Source of the DNA: Methylocystis sp. Sn-Cys
GTDB lineage: Bacteria > Pseudomonadota > Alphaproteobacteria > Rhizobiales > Beijerinckiaceae
Reading direction: 5' to 3'
NCBI RefSeq assembly: GCF_016745395.1
Contig: NZ_JAERVJ010000003.1
Coordinates: 381,293 to 445,292 of the forward strand
DNA length: 64,000 bases
The notes under the pieces were generated by a model, which did no database searches, was not told where the DNA came from, and saw nothing but the letters and a program-made list of their open reading frames with translations. Numbering within the stretch: the first letter of the stretch is position 1; each line of letters begins with the position of its first letter. The position numbers and the translations under genes were made by a program. This document shows, in pieces, positions 1 through 8,110 of the stretch.

Positions 1-2421
1 ATGCTCCGTGACGCGGGCGGCGACCGTCTCGGTCTGAGCCGCCACCGCTTCCTGGAAAGCGGCAAGCCTTTCGGCCAGCGCCGCCGTCGAGCGCTCGCCA
101 TGTTGCGAAACGCGCGAGGTCAGCTCCTCGCCATGCAGCTCGACCGCGGTCTCGAAGTTTGCGAGCTGCTCGGCGATCGTCGCCGCGGCGCGCGCGCCAT
201 TCTCGGAGAGGCGCGTGGCGGCCTCGTCGCTGCGCTCGGCGACGGCGGCCTCGAAGGCCGCAAGGCGATCCGACAAAGTCGTGGTCGCATATTCGGCGCG
301 TTCGGCGACGCGGGCCGCCATGTCTTCCGCGCCCCGGGCAATGGCGCCCTGGAATTCGTCGAGCTGCGCCGTCAGCGCGCTCGCAGCGCGGTCGCCATGT
401 TCGGCGATATGGGACGCAAGCTCGTCGCCGCGCGTGGCGAAGACCTCTTCGAACGCCGCGAGCCGCTCGGAAAGCGCAGCGGCGTTTTGCTCCGTGCGCT
501 CGGCGATGCGGGCGGTCATTTCGTCGCCCTGGCGCGTGAAGGTCTCCTCGAAAACCGTGAGGCCTTCGTTCAAGGCCGCGCTGACGCGGTCGCCATGCTC
601 GGCGACGCGCATTGCGGCGTCGGCGCTGTTTTTCACAACGGCGTCTTCGAAAGCCGCCAGCCGCTCGGCGAGCGTCGTTTCGAGCTGGCCGCCGCGTTCG
701 GAGACGCGATCGATCATCTTCTCGCCGCGGTCGAGCACCATGCGCTCGAAATTTTCGAGCCGCTCGGCGAGCGTCTCGTTCACACGGTCGCTGTGGGCGC
801 CGAGCGCGGAAACCGCGTCGCCCGCGACGCCGATGAAGCGCTGCTGCAGCGTTTCGGCCTGTTCCGTGAGCGTGGCCGCGGTATCGCTGAGGCTCTGGGT
901 CAGCGAGTCGTAGAGCGCCTTGCCACGCTCCTCGAAGGTCTCGTGGGCCCTGGCGTTGGTTTCCTCCAGCAGGGCGACCAGACGGGTTTCGGCGCCTTCG
1001 AAAGTGGATCTCGCTTCGTCGACCTGTTGCGAGACGTTGGAGGTGAGACGCTCAGTGGTCTCCGCCAGCGATTTGTCGAGCGCGCCGCCCTGAACGCGGA
1101 TCGTTTCCTCTATGGCCGAACCGCTCTCGGCGAGACGAATCGCCAGCCGGTCGCCCTGATCGCCGATCGACTCGGCGAAATGCACGCCCAGCTCCTCGAA
1201 ACGCTCCAGAAGCGCCGCGCTGCGCGCGCCGAAATCGATCGCCAGCGCGTCGCCCGTCGTTTGCAGCCTGACGCCGACGTCTTCCACGCCTTCGGTGAAG
1301 CGCCGGGTCACCTCGTCGCTAGCGCCTGCGATCTTGAGAGCGACGACGTCGCCGGTTTGGGTCAGGACGCCGACGACCCTATCGCCATGGGAGGCGAGAG
1401 TCGCTTCGAAATTGTCGCCCGCATTCTCGAGCGCGAGTTTGATTTCCTCGCCCTTCGAACCGAGCGAGGAGGTAACGCGCGCGCCGGCGTCGCTCACTGC
1501 CTCGGCGAGATGCGCCGATGTCGCGGCGAGTTCCTGCGAAAGCGCATCGCGCGCGCCGAAAAGGGCGGTGCGGGCGTTGTCGGCGTTGACGACGATGGCT
1601 TCGCGCTCGCGCGTCAATTCGTCGATGAGCTGGCGGAGGCGGCGCTCGTTTTCGGTGTAGGAGCGTTCGAGATTGGTGACCTCGGTGCGCACGATCACTT
1701 CGAGTTCGCCGGCGCGCGCCAGAGCGCGCTCGATGCCGTCGCCCATGGACGCCGCCTCGCGACGGATCGCTTGCGAGAGCGACACGACTTGTTCGGTGGC
1801 GATGGTCTCGGGCTCGATCAGGCGGATCGCGACTTCCGTCATGGAATTGGCGATCAGCCGCATTTCATGGGCGCGGCGCGCCATGAGCCCGGTGATGAAG
1901 AGGAAGATCGTCGGCCCGAGAAGCGCGGCGATGGTGAGAAGCGGCTTGGGCGCGAAGAACGAGCCGTCGGCGTCGAGTATCTCGCCGCGATGGAAATAGA
2001 CATAAAGAGTCCAGCAAACCGCCCACAGCGCGATCGACATGAAGGTCATCGCCAGAATGCCGCGGTTCGGCTGAATCTGCAGCGCAGCACGTAACTCGCC
2101 CACTGTGCGGCGGTCGTCATTGGCCGGCGCGATGGCGGGCGCAACGGGCGAGGGCTTGGGCGGCTCGCTGCGCTCGGGCTTGCGCGCCGACATGGCCAGG
2201 GCGATGTCGGCGGCGCTGGCGGTCGCGGGCCGGTAATCGCTCGTGGCCGATTCCGTCCTCGCGTCGATCTTGGCCGTTTCGATCCTGGGCGTTTCAATCT
2301 TGGGCGCCGCCGTCTTGGGCGCAGCGCTTTCCGCGGCCGGGGGCGCGCCCAGGTCGAGCGCCTCCTCGATCGCGGAAAGAGCGGCGGCGGCCGCATCCTG
2401 AATCTTGCCCGATTTCGACAT
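1..2421 (-). CDS. Large coiled-coil repeat membrane protein, C-terminus cut by window edge
   Basis: An uninterrupted minus-strand frame of 807 codons begins at ATG 2421 (GGAGAGAC upstream) and leaves the window without a stop; I checked every codon for stops. The first ~115 residues are Ala/Pro/Lys-rich and probably disordered. Two hydrophobic segments follow at roughly residues 125-180. The remainder is a degenerate repeat of about 33-35 residues, with recurring patterns such as LAERLAAFE and ARVAEHGDR, typical of apolipoprotein/kinesin-like amphipathic helices. It is probably an inner-membrane-anchored coiled-coil protein. Such proteins are common but functionally undefined in Rhizobiales; a structural, septation or scaffold role is only a guess. 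The opposite strand is also open because codon use is strongly GC-biased. Confidence 0.8.
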   Translation of the reverse strand, partial: MSKSGKIQDAAAAALSAIEEALDLGAPPAAESAAPKTAAPKIETPRIETAKIDARTESATSDYRPATASAADIALAMSARKPERSEPPKPSPVAPAIAPANDDRRTVGELRAALQIQPNRGILAMTFMSIALWAVCWTLYVYFHRGEILDADGSFFAPKPLLTIAALLGPTIFLFITGLMARRAHEMRLIANSMTEVAIRLIEPETIATEQVVSLSQAIRREAASMGDGIERALARAGELEVIVRTEVTNLERSYTENERRLRQLIDELTREREAIVVNADNARTALFGARDALSQELAATSAHLAEAVSDAGARVTSSLGSKGEEIKLALENAGDNFEATLASHGDRVVGVLTQTGDVVALKIAGASDEVTRRFTEGVEDVGVRLQTTGDALAIDFGARSAALLERFEELGVHFAESIGDQGDRLAIRLAESGSAIEETIRVQGGALDKSLAETTERLTSNVSQQVDEARSTFEGAETRLVALLEETNARAHETFEERGKALYDSLTQSLSDTAATLTEQAETLQQRFIGVAGDAVSALGAHSDRVNETLAERLENFERMVLDRGEKMIDRVSERGGQLETTLAERLAAFEDAVVKNSADAAMRVAEHGDRVSAALNEGLTVFEETFTRQGDEMTARIAERTEQNAAALSERLAAFEEVFATRGDELASHIAEHGDRAASALTAQLDEFQGAIARGAEDMAARVAERAEYATTTLSDRLAAFEAAVAERSDEAATRLSENGARAAATIAEQLANFETAVELHGEELTSRVSQHGERSTAALAERLAAFQEAVAAQTETVAARVTEH

Positions 2422-2695
2422 CGTCCGTCTCTCCGAGCAGCCACCGAGGCGGCCGCCCCCTGCCACGCCCGATCGCTCGGGCGCCAAAAAGAATTAACCA
2501 AACATTACAGCCCATCACCAGCAATTGAAACACGGCCTGCAGGCGTAATCCGAAACTTCGTTAACGCCGGTTTCAGAACTGCTGGCCAATCTTCTTTGCC
2601 GGACCCTTGGGAAGCGATCTTCGGTCTCGACGGATTCGCCTTAAAAGTGCGGCTTTTCAGCGGCTGGAAAGCATAAGCGAGCAAAAGCGGAGCCC

Positions 2696-3103
2696 ATGCG
2701 AATGCCCAAGTCTGCGGCCATTAACCATGTGGGCAATCGCCAAGAGGGCGATGACGCGGCGCCGGCGCTCGATCTCGGCCATCTTTCCCGCCAGACGCTC
2801 GGAGATCAAGCGCTCGAAACCGAACTGCTTAAGCTTTTCGATAGCCAAAACGCGCAATTCGCGGCCCGCCTGCGCGCGCCGCGCCAGCCGGGCGACATGC
2901 GCGCGCGGGCCGATCTGGCCCATACTTTGAAGGGCTCCGCGCGCGCCGTCGGCGCTTTTGCGCTGGGGGAGGCGGCGCAGGCCTATGAAGAGGCGCTGCG
3001 TCGCGGCGATGTTAGAAGCGCGGCGCTATGCGAAAGGCTCGTGGCCGAGATCGAACGCGCGCATCGGGAGATTGGGGCTTTGCTCGATAACGCCGAACGC
3101 TAA
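2696..3103 (+). CDS. Hpt (histidine phosphotransfer) domain protein
   Basis: A 135-residue protein that is a single Hpt four-helix domain. The phosphoacceptor is His76 in the motif AHTLKGSARAVGAF. It would carry phosphate between a hybrid histidine kinase and response regulators in a cytoplasmic phosphorelay. It is divergently transcribed from the coiled-coil gene across a ~275-base spacer in which I see no other gene. ATG 2702 is an alternative start; neither start has a strong Shine-Dalgarno. No kinase or receiver gene lies nearby, so the partners are unknown. Confidence 0.82.
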   Translation: MRMPKSAAINHVGNRQEGDDAAPALDLGHLSRQTLGDQALETELLKLFDSQNAQFAARLRAPRQPGDMRARADLAHTLKGSARAVGAFALGEAAQAYEEALRRGDVRSAALCERLVAEIERAHREIGALLDNAER

Positions 3104-3179
3104 TACTTGGCCAGACAGTATTCGAAACCGAAATCGCCGCGTGATGCTTCCACGCGCCAAAGTGTCATCGAAGCCGCGT

Positions 3180-3776
3180 TCAGTCCCGGATATTCGTCTG
3201 GATCGAAAAAATGTCGTAAGGCGGGGCGTTTTCGCCATTGGCGTAGCCGAGCGGCGGCGAGGACGTTCCGTCCGGCGCGAGCTGGCGGCGACTGAGCCTG
3301 CCGATCTCGCCGCCATAGACGTGGATCGCGATCGAGAGCTGATCGTCGAGGGCGTTGGACAGACGTGAGACGTCGCCGCCTTTCGATCCGAGCGTTTCCG
3401 CCGAGCCCGCCCGCAGCAGCCGGCCGCCGCGGTCGATCGCCCCCGTGAGCACGCCCATGATCTCCCAGGCGGCGGGTTGCGCGATCGAGAGGGCCGCGCC
3501 GCCCGCCAGGACCGTGCTCACGACGCAAAAGCGCTCCATGGCGTCGCTGTAGAGCTGAAATTGGCGCGCCGCGCCTGGGGGCGCTGCGGAAAAGGCCGCG
3601 GGCAAGGCGTCCGCTTCGCAGATGAGGCGCGCCATCAGATCACGGCCGATGAGGAGAATCTCACGCTCGCTGTCGGCAAGCTCGACCATGGACTGAATGT
3701 CCCAAATGAAACGCTTCAGCGCCGCCGGGATCGGGCCCCGTTCGTCCGTTGTCGAAATCTGTTCGGCGGCGCTCAT
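3180..3776 (-). CDS. Cysteine-dioxygenase-like cupin lacking metal ligands (probable pseudoenzyme)
   Basis: A 198-residue protein matching the bacterial cysteine/3-mercaptopropionate dioxygenase family over its whole length: N-terminal FIWDIQSMVELADSEREIL, then ERFCVVSTVL, then GDVSRLSNALDDQLSIAIHVYG. In the family the second block continues with a PIHDH-type motif holding two iron-binding His; here it reads SIAQP (residues 97-101). The third ligand in the usual DIHR motif is Ser137. Only His152 of the IHVYG motif is kept. Iron binding and thiol dioxygenation are therefore unlikely by this route. The start at ATG 3776 is preferred over 3872 because similarity begins just after it. The family match is from memory of its motifs. 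Confidence 0.7.
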   Translation of the reverse strand: MSAAEQISTTDERGPIPAALKRFIWDIQSMVELADSEREILLIGRDLMARLICEADALPAAFSAAPPGAARQFQLYSDAMERFCVVSTVLAGGAALSIAQPAAWEIMGVLTGAIDRGGRLLRAGSAETLGSKGGDVSRLSNALDDQLSIAIHVYGGEIGRLSRRQLAPDGTSSPPLGYANGENAPPYDIFSIQTNIRD

Positions 3777-3897
3777 TGCTGTCCCGGCGTTGATTTTTCG
3801 CCCGGTCGAAAAGCAAGCATCGCGCCAAGCTGCGTCCTCAGGCCGGCGGCACGAGAATTGATGGGCGCTCAAAACGTGCGGACGGAGCGTAGCGACA

Positions 3898-4239
3898 TTG
3901 AAGAAACACTACATTCCCGAGCTCAGCGAGGTCCGCATGGTGCGCCGCGCGCCCGAGCGTCCCTTCGCCCTGAGCGGCGAAGACGCCCGTTACATCGAGG
4001 CCTGCCTGCGGGACGTCGAGGCGTCGTTCGGCCTGGAGGCGTTTCCGGGCGTTCCGTTCACGAGAATACCGGGGCGGGCTTTGATCGGCCGTTTCATCGA
4101 TTGGTGGCGCGCCCTGGCGCCCGCGGATGAGCGCCAACGCGACGCCCATGCGCGCCTGCCCGCAGCGATCCGCTTGCTGGACACCGTCTCGTCGCTGATG
4201 GAGGAGAGAGCGCAGCGCGAGAGGACGAGTTCATCATGA
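3898..4239 (+). CDS. Hypothetical protein
   Basis: An open frame of 113 codons from a TTG start (MKKHYIPEL), or 100 codons from ATG 3937, which has AGCGAGG upstream. The product is Arg/Ala-rich with no signal peptide or membrane segment and contains FIDWWRALAPADERQRDAHARL. I do not recognise a family. It lies between the dioxygenase-like gene and the arsenic operon on the arsenic strand, about 105 bases before arsR, but nothing links it functionally to either. Confidence 0.45.
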   Translation: MKKHYIPELSEVRMVRRAPERPFALSGEDARYIEACLRDVEASFGLEAFPGVPFTRIPGRALIGRFIDWWRALAPADERQRDAHARLPAAIRLLDTVSSLMEERAQRERTSSS

Positions 4240-4322
4240 AGACTGCCGCGCGTGCGCGAGGATCGCGTGAGAGATGCGACACTCATGCCTGATCGCGACT
4301 AGCCGGGGCCTTGCCAGGGGCA

Positions 4323-4346
4323 ATATTTCCACTATATTCGAAATAT
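4323..4346 (+). promoter_or_regulatory. Candidate ArsR operator overlapping the arsR start
   Basis: Inverted arms ATATTTC (4323-4329) and GAAATAT (4340-4346) flank an A+T-rich centre and run into the arsR start codon. An AT-rich dyad at the promoter or start of an autoregulated arsR gene is typical of ArsR/SmtB operators. It would let apo-ArsR repress the whole arsRICDA operon until As(III) binds. Binding is inferred from position and symmetry only. Confidence 0.5.
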
Positions 4347-4659
4347 GGAAAAGAAAGAGGCCATAACCGCCTTTGTCGCGCTCGGCCATGAGACGCGTCT
4401 CGATATTTTTAGACTGCTGGTCCAGGCCGGACCCAAAGGGCTTCCCGCGGGGCAAATCGGCGAACGGCTGGGGCTTCCGCCGGCAACGCTGTCTTTTCAC
4501 CTCAACCAGCTCAAACACGCGAACCTCGTGACCTTCCGTCGCGAAAGCCGGTCGCTGATCTACTCGGCGGCCTATCCGGTCATGAACGCCTTGCTCGCCT
4601 ATATGACCGAGAATTGCTGCCAAGGCGACGCCGATGGATGCTGCTCTTCAACCTGCTAA
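4345..4659 (+). CDS. arsR: ArsR/SmtB-family arsenic-responsive repressor
   Basis: A 104-residue winged-helix repressor. The recognition region is LPPATLSFHLNQLKHANLV (about residues 44-62), followed by a wing containing RRESRSLIYS. The usual alpha-3 metal box (ELCVCDL type) is absent. Instead the C-terminus carries Cys91-Cys92, Cys99-Cys100 and Cys104, like the ArsR group that binds As(III) with C-terminal cysteines (Acidithiobacillus type). It is the first gene of the operon, with arsI starting 13 bases after its stop. Expected role: apo-repressor at the operator over its own start, released by arsenite. Confidence 0.9.
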   Translation: MEKKEAITAFVALGHETRLDIFRLLVQAGPKGLPAGQIGERLGLPPATLSFHLNQLKHANLVTFRRESRSLIYSAAYPVMNALLAYMTENCCQGDADGCCSSTC

Positions 4660-4672
4660 CTAAAGGAACGCC

Positions 4673-5179
4673 ATGAAACGCTTGCACGTGCATGTCTCCG
4701 TTGACGACCTTGCGGCGTCCATCCGCTTTTACAGCGCGCTTTTCGGCTCCGAGCCGACAGTCGCGAAACCTGACTACGCCAAATGGATGATTGATGATCC
4801 GCGCGTAAACTTTGCGATTTCGGCGCGCGGCGGAAAGGTGGGCGTCGATCATCTCGGGATTCAGGTCGAGACGCCTGAAGAGTTGAAGGAAGTCTATGGC
4901 CGCCTGCAACGGGCCGAGCGGCCTGTGCTGGAAGAGAACACGACAACCTGCTGCTATGCCGAGTCCGAAAAAGCGTGGACCTCGGACCCGCAAGGGCTTT
5001 TGTGGGAGTCGTTTCTGACCACCGGCGAAAGCACAGTCTTTGGCGATGATACGAGGCTCGCGGGATTTCGCACCAGCGGCGGGAAGGCGGCGCCTTCGCC
5101 CTGCTGCGGCTCGAAACCTGCGCCTGTCGTTGAAGCCGCTTGTTGCTCTGGCGCGGCGCGCCACGATGCGGAGGCGTGA
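4673..5179 (+). CDS. arsI: ArsI/CadI-family dioxygenase (C-As lyase-like)
   Basis: A 168-residue vicinal-oxygen-chelate fold protein. Visible features are the N-terminal strand HVHVSVDDLAASIRFYSALFG, His60 in GVDHLGIQVE, the thiol pair Cys93-Cys94 in TTTCCYAES, and Glu112 in LLWESF. These match the iron ligands and As-binding Cys pair of ArsI, which uses O2 to demethylate trivalent organoarsenicals such as MAs(III). The last ~45 residues hold two more Cys pairs (PCCGS, ACCSG), possibly extra metalloid ligands. It is second in the operon. CadI-type proteins are very similar, so the true substrate is not certain. Confidence 0.82.
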   Translation: MKRLHVHVSVDDLAASIRFYSALFGSEPTVAKPDYAKWMIDDPRVNFAISARGGKVGVDHLGIQVETPEELKEVYGRLQRAERPVLEENTTTCCYAESEKAWTSDPQGLLWESFLTTGESTVFGDDTRLAGFRTSGGKAAPSPCCGSKPAPVVEAACCSGAARHDAEA

Positions 5180-5181
5180 AG

Positions 5182-5604
5182 GTGTCGGTCACGATCTATC
5201 ATAACCCCGCCTGCGGCACGTCGCGCAACACGCTGGCGATGATCCGCCAAAGCGGCGAGGAGCCAATCGTCATCGAATATCTGAAAGACCCGCCGACGCG
5301 CGCGCAGCTCGTCGAGTTGCTCAAAGCCATGGGCATTTCCGCGCGCGAGCTGCTGCGGCAGAAGGGAACGCCTTATGAGGCGCTCGGCCTTGCCGATCCC
5401 AAATGGACGGAAGACGAGCTGATCGGCTTCATGCTCGAACACCCGATCCTCATCAATCGGCCGATCGTCGTGACGCCGAAGGGCGCGCGCCTCTGCCGCC
5501 CCTCCGAGGCGGTGCTCGATATTTTGCCCAATCCGGACATTGGCGAATTCACCAAGGAAGATGGCGAAGTCGTCATCGGCAAGACTGTTCAACCTCAATC
5601 CTGA
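5182..5604 (+). CDS. arsC: Glutaredoxin-type arsenate reductase
   Basis: A 140-residue ArsC of the GSH/glutaredoxin-dependent class, reducing As(V) to As(III). It begins TIYHNPACGTSRNTL, with the catalytic Cys in the NPACGTSRN motif, and has the conserved block RPIVVTPKGARLCRPSE that supplies arginines for oxyanion binding. Length matches the family (~140). I chose GTG 5182, with GAGG at 5171-5174 about seven bases upstream; GTG 5176 overlaps the arsI stop but would have no spacing to that site. It lies in the ars operon, so product arsenite can pass to ArsD/ArsA. Confidence 0.9.
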   Translation: MSVTIYHNPACGTSRNTLAMIRQSGEEPIVIEYLKDPPTRAQLVELLKAMGISARELLRQKGTPYEALGLADPKWTEDELIGFMLEHPILINRPIVVTPKGARLCRPSEAVLDILPNPDIGEFTKEDGEVVIGKTVQPQS

Positions 5605-5614
5605 AAGGACTTCC

Positions 5615-5974
5615 ATGACAACCATTCACGTTTTCGATCCCGCCCTTTGTTGCAGCACCGGCGTTTGCGGCGTCGAAGCCGATCAGGCGCTTATCACTTT
5701 CGCAGCGGATGTCGATTGGGCGAAAAAGAACGGCGCGCAAATCGAGCGCTTCAATCTCGCCCAGCAACCCATGGCTTTTGCCGACAACGCCACGGTGAAA
5801 GGCTTTCTTGAGCGCTCGGGGCAGGAGGCGCTGCCGCTGATACTCGTCAACGGCGATATTGCGCTTGCCGGACGCTATCCCAGTCGCGCCGAGCTGGCGC
5901 GCTGGGCGGGCGTCAAGGAAGCCGCCGAAACCGCACAGGGCTCGTGCTGTGGTGGCAAGACCTCCTGCTGCTGA
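5615..5974 (+). CDS. arsD: Arsenite metallochaperone ArsD
   Basis: A 119-residue ArsD. It has the N-terminal As(III) site Cys12-Cys13-Cys18 in DPALCCSTGVCG and two C-terminal vicinal Cys pairs (SCCGG, SCC). ArsD passes As(III) to the ArsA ATPase and is a weak repressor in some operons. GAAAGGA at about 5603-5609 is a good Shine-Dalgarno for ATG 5615. arsA follows after nine bases, the usual arsDA order. Confidence 0.93.
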   Translation: MTTIHVFDPALCCSTGVCGVEADQALITFAADVDWAKKNGAQIERFNLAQQPMAFADNATVKGFLERSGQEALPLILVNGDIALAGRYPSRAELARWAGVKEAAETAQGSCCGGKTSCC

Positions 5975-5983
5975 GATGACGCA

Positions 5984-7744
5984 ATGAAATTCCTCGACAG
6001 CGCGCCGCGTTTCCTCTTCTTCACCGGCAAGGGTGGGGTCGGCAAAACCTCGCTGGCCTGCGCCACGGCGATCCGGCTCGCCGAAGCGGGACGCCGGGTG
6101 CTGTTGGTCAGCACCGATCCGGCCTCGAATGTCGGCCAGGTTTTCGGGGTTTCTATCGGAAACAAAATCACCCCGATCAGCGACGTTCCCCGGCTGTTTG
6201 CCCTTGAGATCGACCCGGAGGCGGCGGCGCAAGCCTATCGCGACCGCATCGTCGGCCCGGTACGCGGCAAACTGCCGGAGACCGTGGTCAAAGGCATTGA
6301 GGAACAGCTTTCGGGAGCCTGCACGACGGAAATCGCCGCCTTCGACGAATTCACGGCGCTGCTGACTGATTCCGAGATCGCCTCGGCTTATGATCACGTT
6401 GTTTTCGATACCGCGCCAACCGGCCACACCATCCGCCTGCTGCAACTGCCCGTCGCCTGGTCCGGCTTCCTTGAGGCGGGAAAAGGCGACGCCTCGTGCC
6501 TCGGGCCGCTGGCAGGACTCGAAAAACAGCGCGCGCAATACAATGCCGCCGTGCAGGCGCTCGCGGACGGGCGACGCAGCCGTCTTATCCTCGTTGCCCG
6601 CGCCCAGAATTCAGCGCTACGCGAAGCGGCGCGCACGCATGGCGAGCTGGCGGCCATCGGCCTCACCCAGCAATTCCTGATCATCAATGGGCTGTTGCCC
6701 GACGCGGAAGCGGCGCTCGATCCGCTCGCCAAGGCGATTTATAGACGTGAGCAAGCGGCCTTGGCCGCGATGCCGGACGAACTGCGCGCCTTGTCCCGCG
6801 ATGATGTGCCGTTGAAGCCGTTCAACCTCGTCGGCCTCGCTGCCCTGCGCCAGCTCCTTGTTGAAACCGCGCCTCAGCCGGACGCGGCGGTGGGGGAGCC
6901 GGTCGAGCTCCGTGCGCCAAGCCTTTCCGATCTCATCGATGACATTGCCGCCGAAGGCCATGGGCTGGTCATGCTGATGGGGAAGGGCGGCGTCGGCAAG
7001 ACCGCACTGGCGGCGGCGGTCGCCGTCGAGCTGGCGCGGCGCGGGCTGCCGGTTCACCTCACAACCTCCGATCCTGCCGCACATCTCACCGAGACGCTGC
7101 GCGGCTCCATGGCGCATCTGACAGTCAGCCGTATCGATCCACACGGCGAAACGGAGCGCTATCGGCAGGAAGTGTTGCGGACGAAAGGGGCGCATCTCGA
7201 CGCCCAAGGGCGCGCGTTGCTCGAGGAGGATTTGCGCTCGCCCTGCACTGAAGAAATCGCGGTCTTTCAGGCCTTCTCGCGCGTCATTCGCGAGGCGGGC
7301 GAGAAATTCGTGGTCATGGACACCGCGCCGACCGGCCATACGCTGCTGCTGCTGGATGCAACGGGAGCTTATCACCGCGAGGTCGCACGCATGCTCGACG
7401 CCAAAGGCGCGCATTACACGACCCCGATGATGCAGCTTCAGGACCCGAAGCGGACGAAGGTCCTTCTTGTCACTTTGGCGGAGACAACGCCCGTCCTCGA
7501 AGCCGCTAACCTGCAAGCTGATCTGCGGCGCGCGGGGATCGAGCCGTGGGCATGGGTCATCAATAACAGCGTGGCGGCGGCGCGCCCGCGCGCGCCCCTC
7601 TTACGCAAGCGCGCTCAAAATGAGCTGGCCGAAGTGGAGAAGGTGGCGACGGTCCATGCCCGCCGCTACGCCGCCGTGCCGCTGCTCGAGGAAGAACCCG
7701 TCGGCGTCGAACGCCTTCTGAAACTGGCCGACCACGATCCTTGA
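5984..7744 (+). CDS. arsA: Arsenite-stimulated pump ATPase ArsA
   Basis: A 586-residue tandem ATPase with A1 and A2 halves. Each half has a P-loop (GKGGVGKTS near residue 15; GKGGVGKTA near 337) and a DTAPTGHT signal. The metalloid-site cysteines of the family are visible: GACTTEIAAFDEF and ASCLGP in A1, SPCTEEIAVFQAF in A2. ArsA powers an ArsB arsenite channel at the inner membrane after loading by ArsD. No arsB or acr3 gene follows: after a 116-base gap the next feature is a tRNA on the other strand. The pump must be encoded elsewhere or be absent. Confidence 0.95.
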   Translation: MKFLDSAPRFLFFTGKGGVGKTSLACATAIRLAEAGRRVLLVSTDPASNVGQVFGVSIGNKITPISDVPRLFALEIDPEAAAQAYRDRIVGPVRGKLPETVVKGIEEQLSGACTTEIAAFDEFTALLTDSEIASAYDHVVFDTAPTGHTIRLLQLPVAWSGFLEAGKGDASCLGPLAGLEKQRAQYNAAVQALADGRRSRLILVARAQNSALREAARTHGELAAIGLTQQFLIINGLLPDAEAALDPLAKAIYRREQAALAAMPDELRALSRDDVPLKPFNLVGLAALRQLLVETAPQPDAAVGEPVELRAPSLSDLIDDIAAEGHGLVMLMGKGGVGKTALAAAVAVELARRGLPVHLTTSDPAAHLTETLRGSMAHLTVSRIDPHGETERYRQEVLRTKGAHLDAQGRALLEEDLRSPCTEEIAVFQAFSRVIREAGEKFVVMDTAPTGHTLLLLDATGAYHREVARMLDAKGAHYTTPMMQLQDPKRTKVLLVTLAETTPVLEAANLQADLRRAGIEPWAWVINNSVAAARPRAPLLRKRAQNELAEVEKVATVHARRYAAVPLLEEEPVGVERLLKLADHDP

Positions 7745-7860
7745 CGCCCATCACCAGCGCCGCGGCCCGGAGCTTGGCGAGGGCGCCATTTGAAAGTTCG
7801 AACAGAGAATAAGAATTCCCGACGGTCTTATTGGCAAGGAAGAAAGCGCAAGGAAATCAG

Positions 7861-7934
7861 TGGCTGGGGGACCTGGATTCGAACCAAGATTAACGGAGTC
7901 AGAGTCCGCTGTTCTACCGTTGAACTATCCCCCA
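7861..7934 (-). tRNA. tRNA-Gln (CTG anticodon)
   Basis: The reverse complement folds as a tRNA of 74 nt including an encoded CCA. The acceptor 5' strand TGGGGGA pairs with TCCCCCA. There is a D arm GTTCAACGGTAGAAC, an anticodon loop CTCTGAC with anticodon CTG, and the T loop GGTTCGAATCC. The 5' TGGGG start is typical of bacterial tRNA-Gln. The 176 bases beyond it up to the next gene hold nothing I can name. Confidence 0.93.
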
Positions 7935-8110
7935 ACGGTCGGCGTGTCGCCGTGACCGGACGTGATCTAGAGAGAGCGGCGCGCGCTGTCAACAGCTTGT
8001 CGCGTGGTCCAGCGAACTTGTCTATTCGAGCGGCGCAGATCGGACGACGCGCGCGCGTATCTCTCGCAAGCCATCACATCCCGTCGCCGTTCGCAGCGGG
8101 GGGAGGGGCG

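Noticed and set aside
1-2094. 697-codon plus-strand open frame at the left edge
   Set aside because: It is the exact codon-by-codon antisense of the minus-strand coiled-coil gene, is Arg/Ala-rich without motifs, and exists because GC-rich codons avoid stops on both strands.
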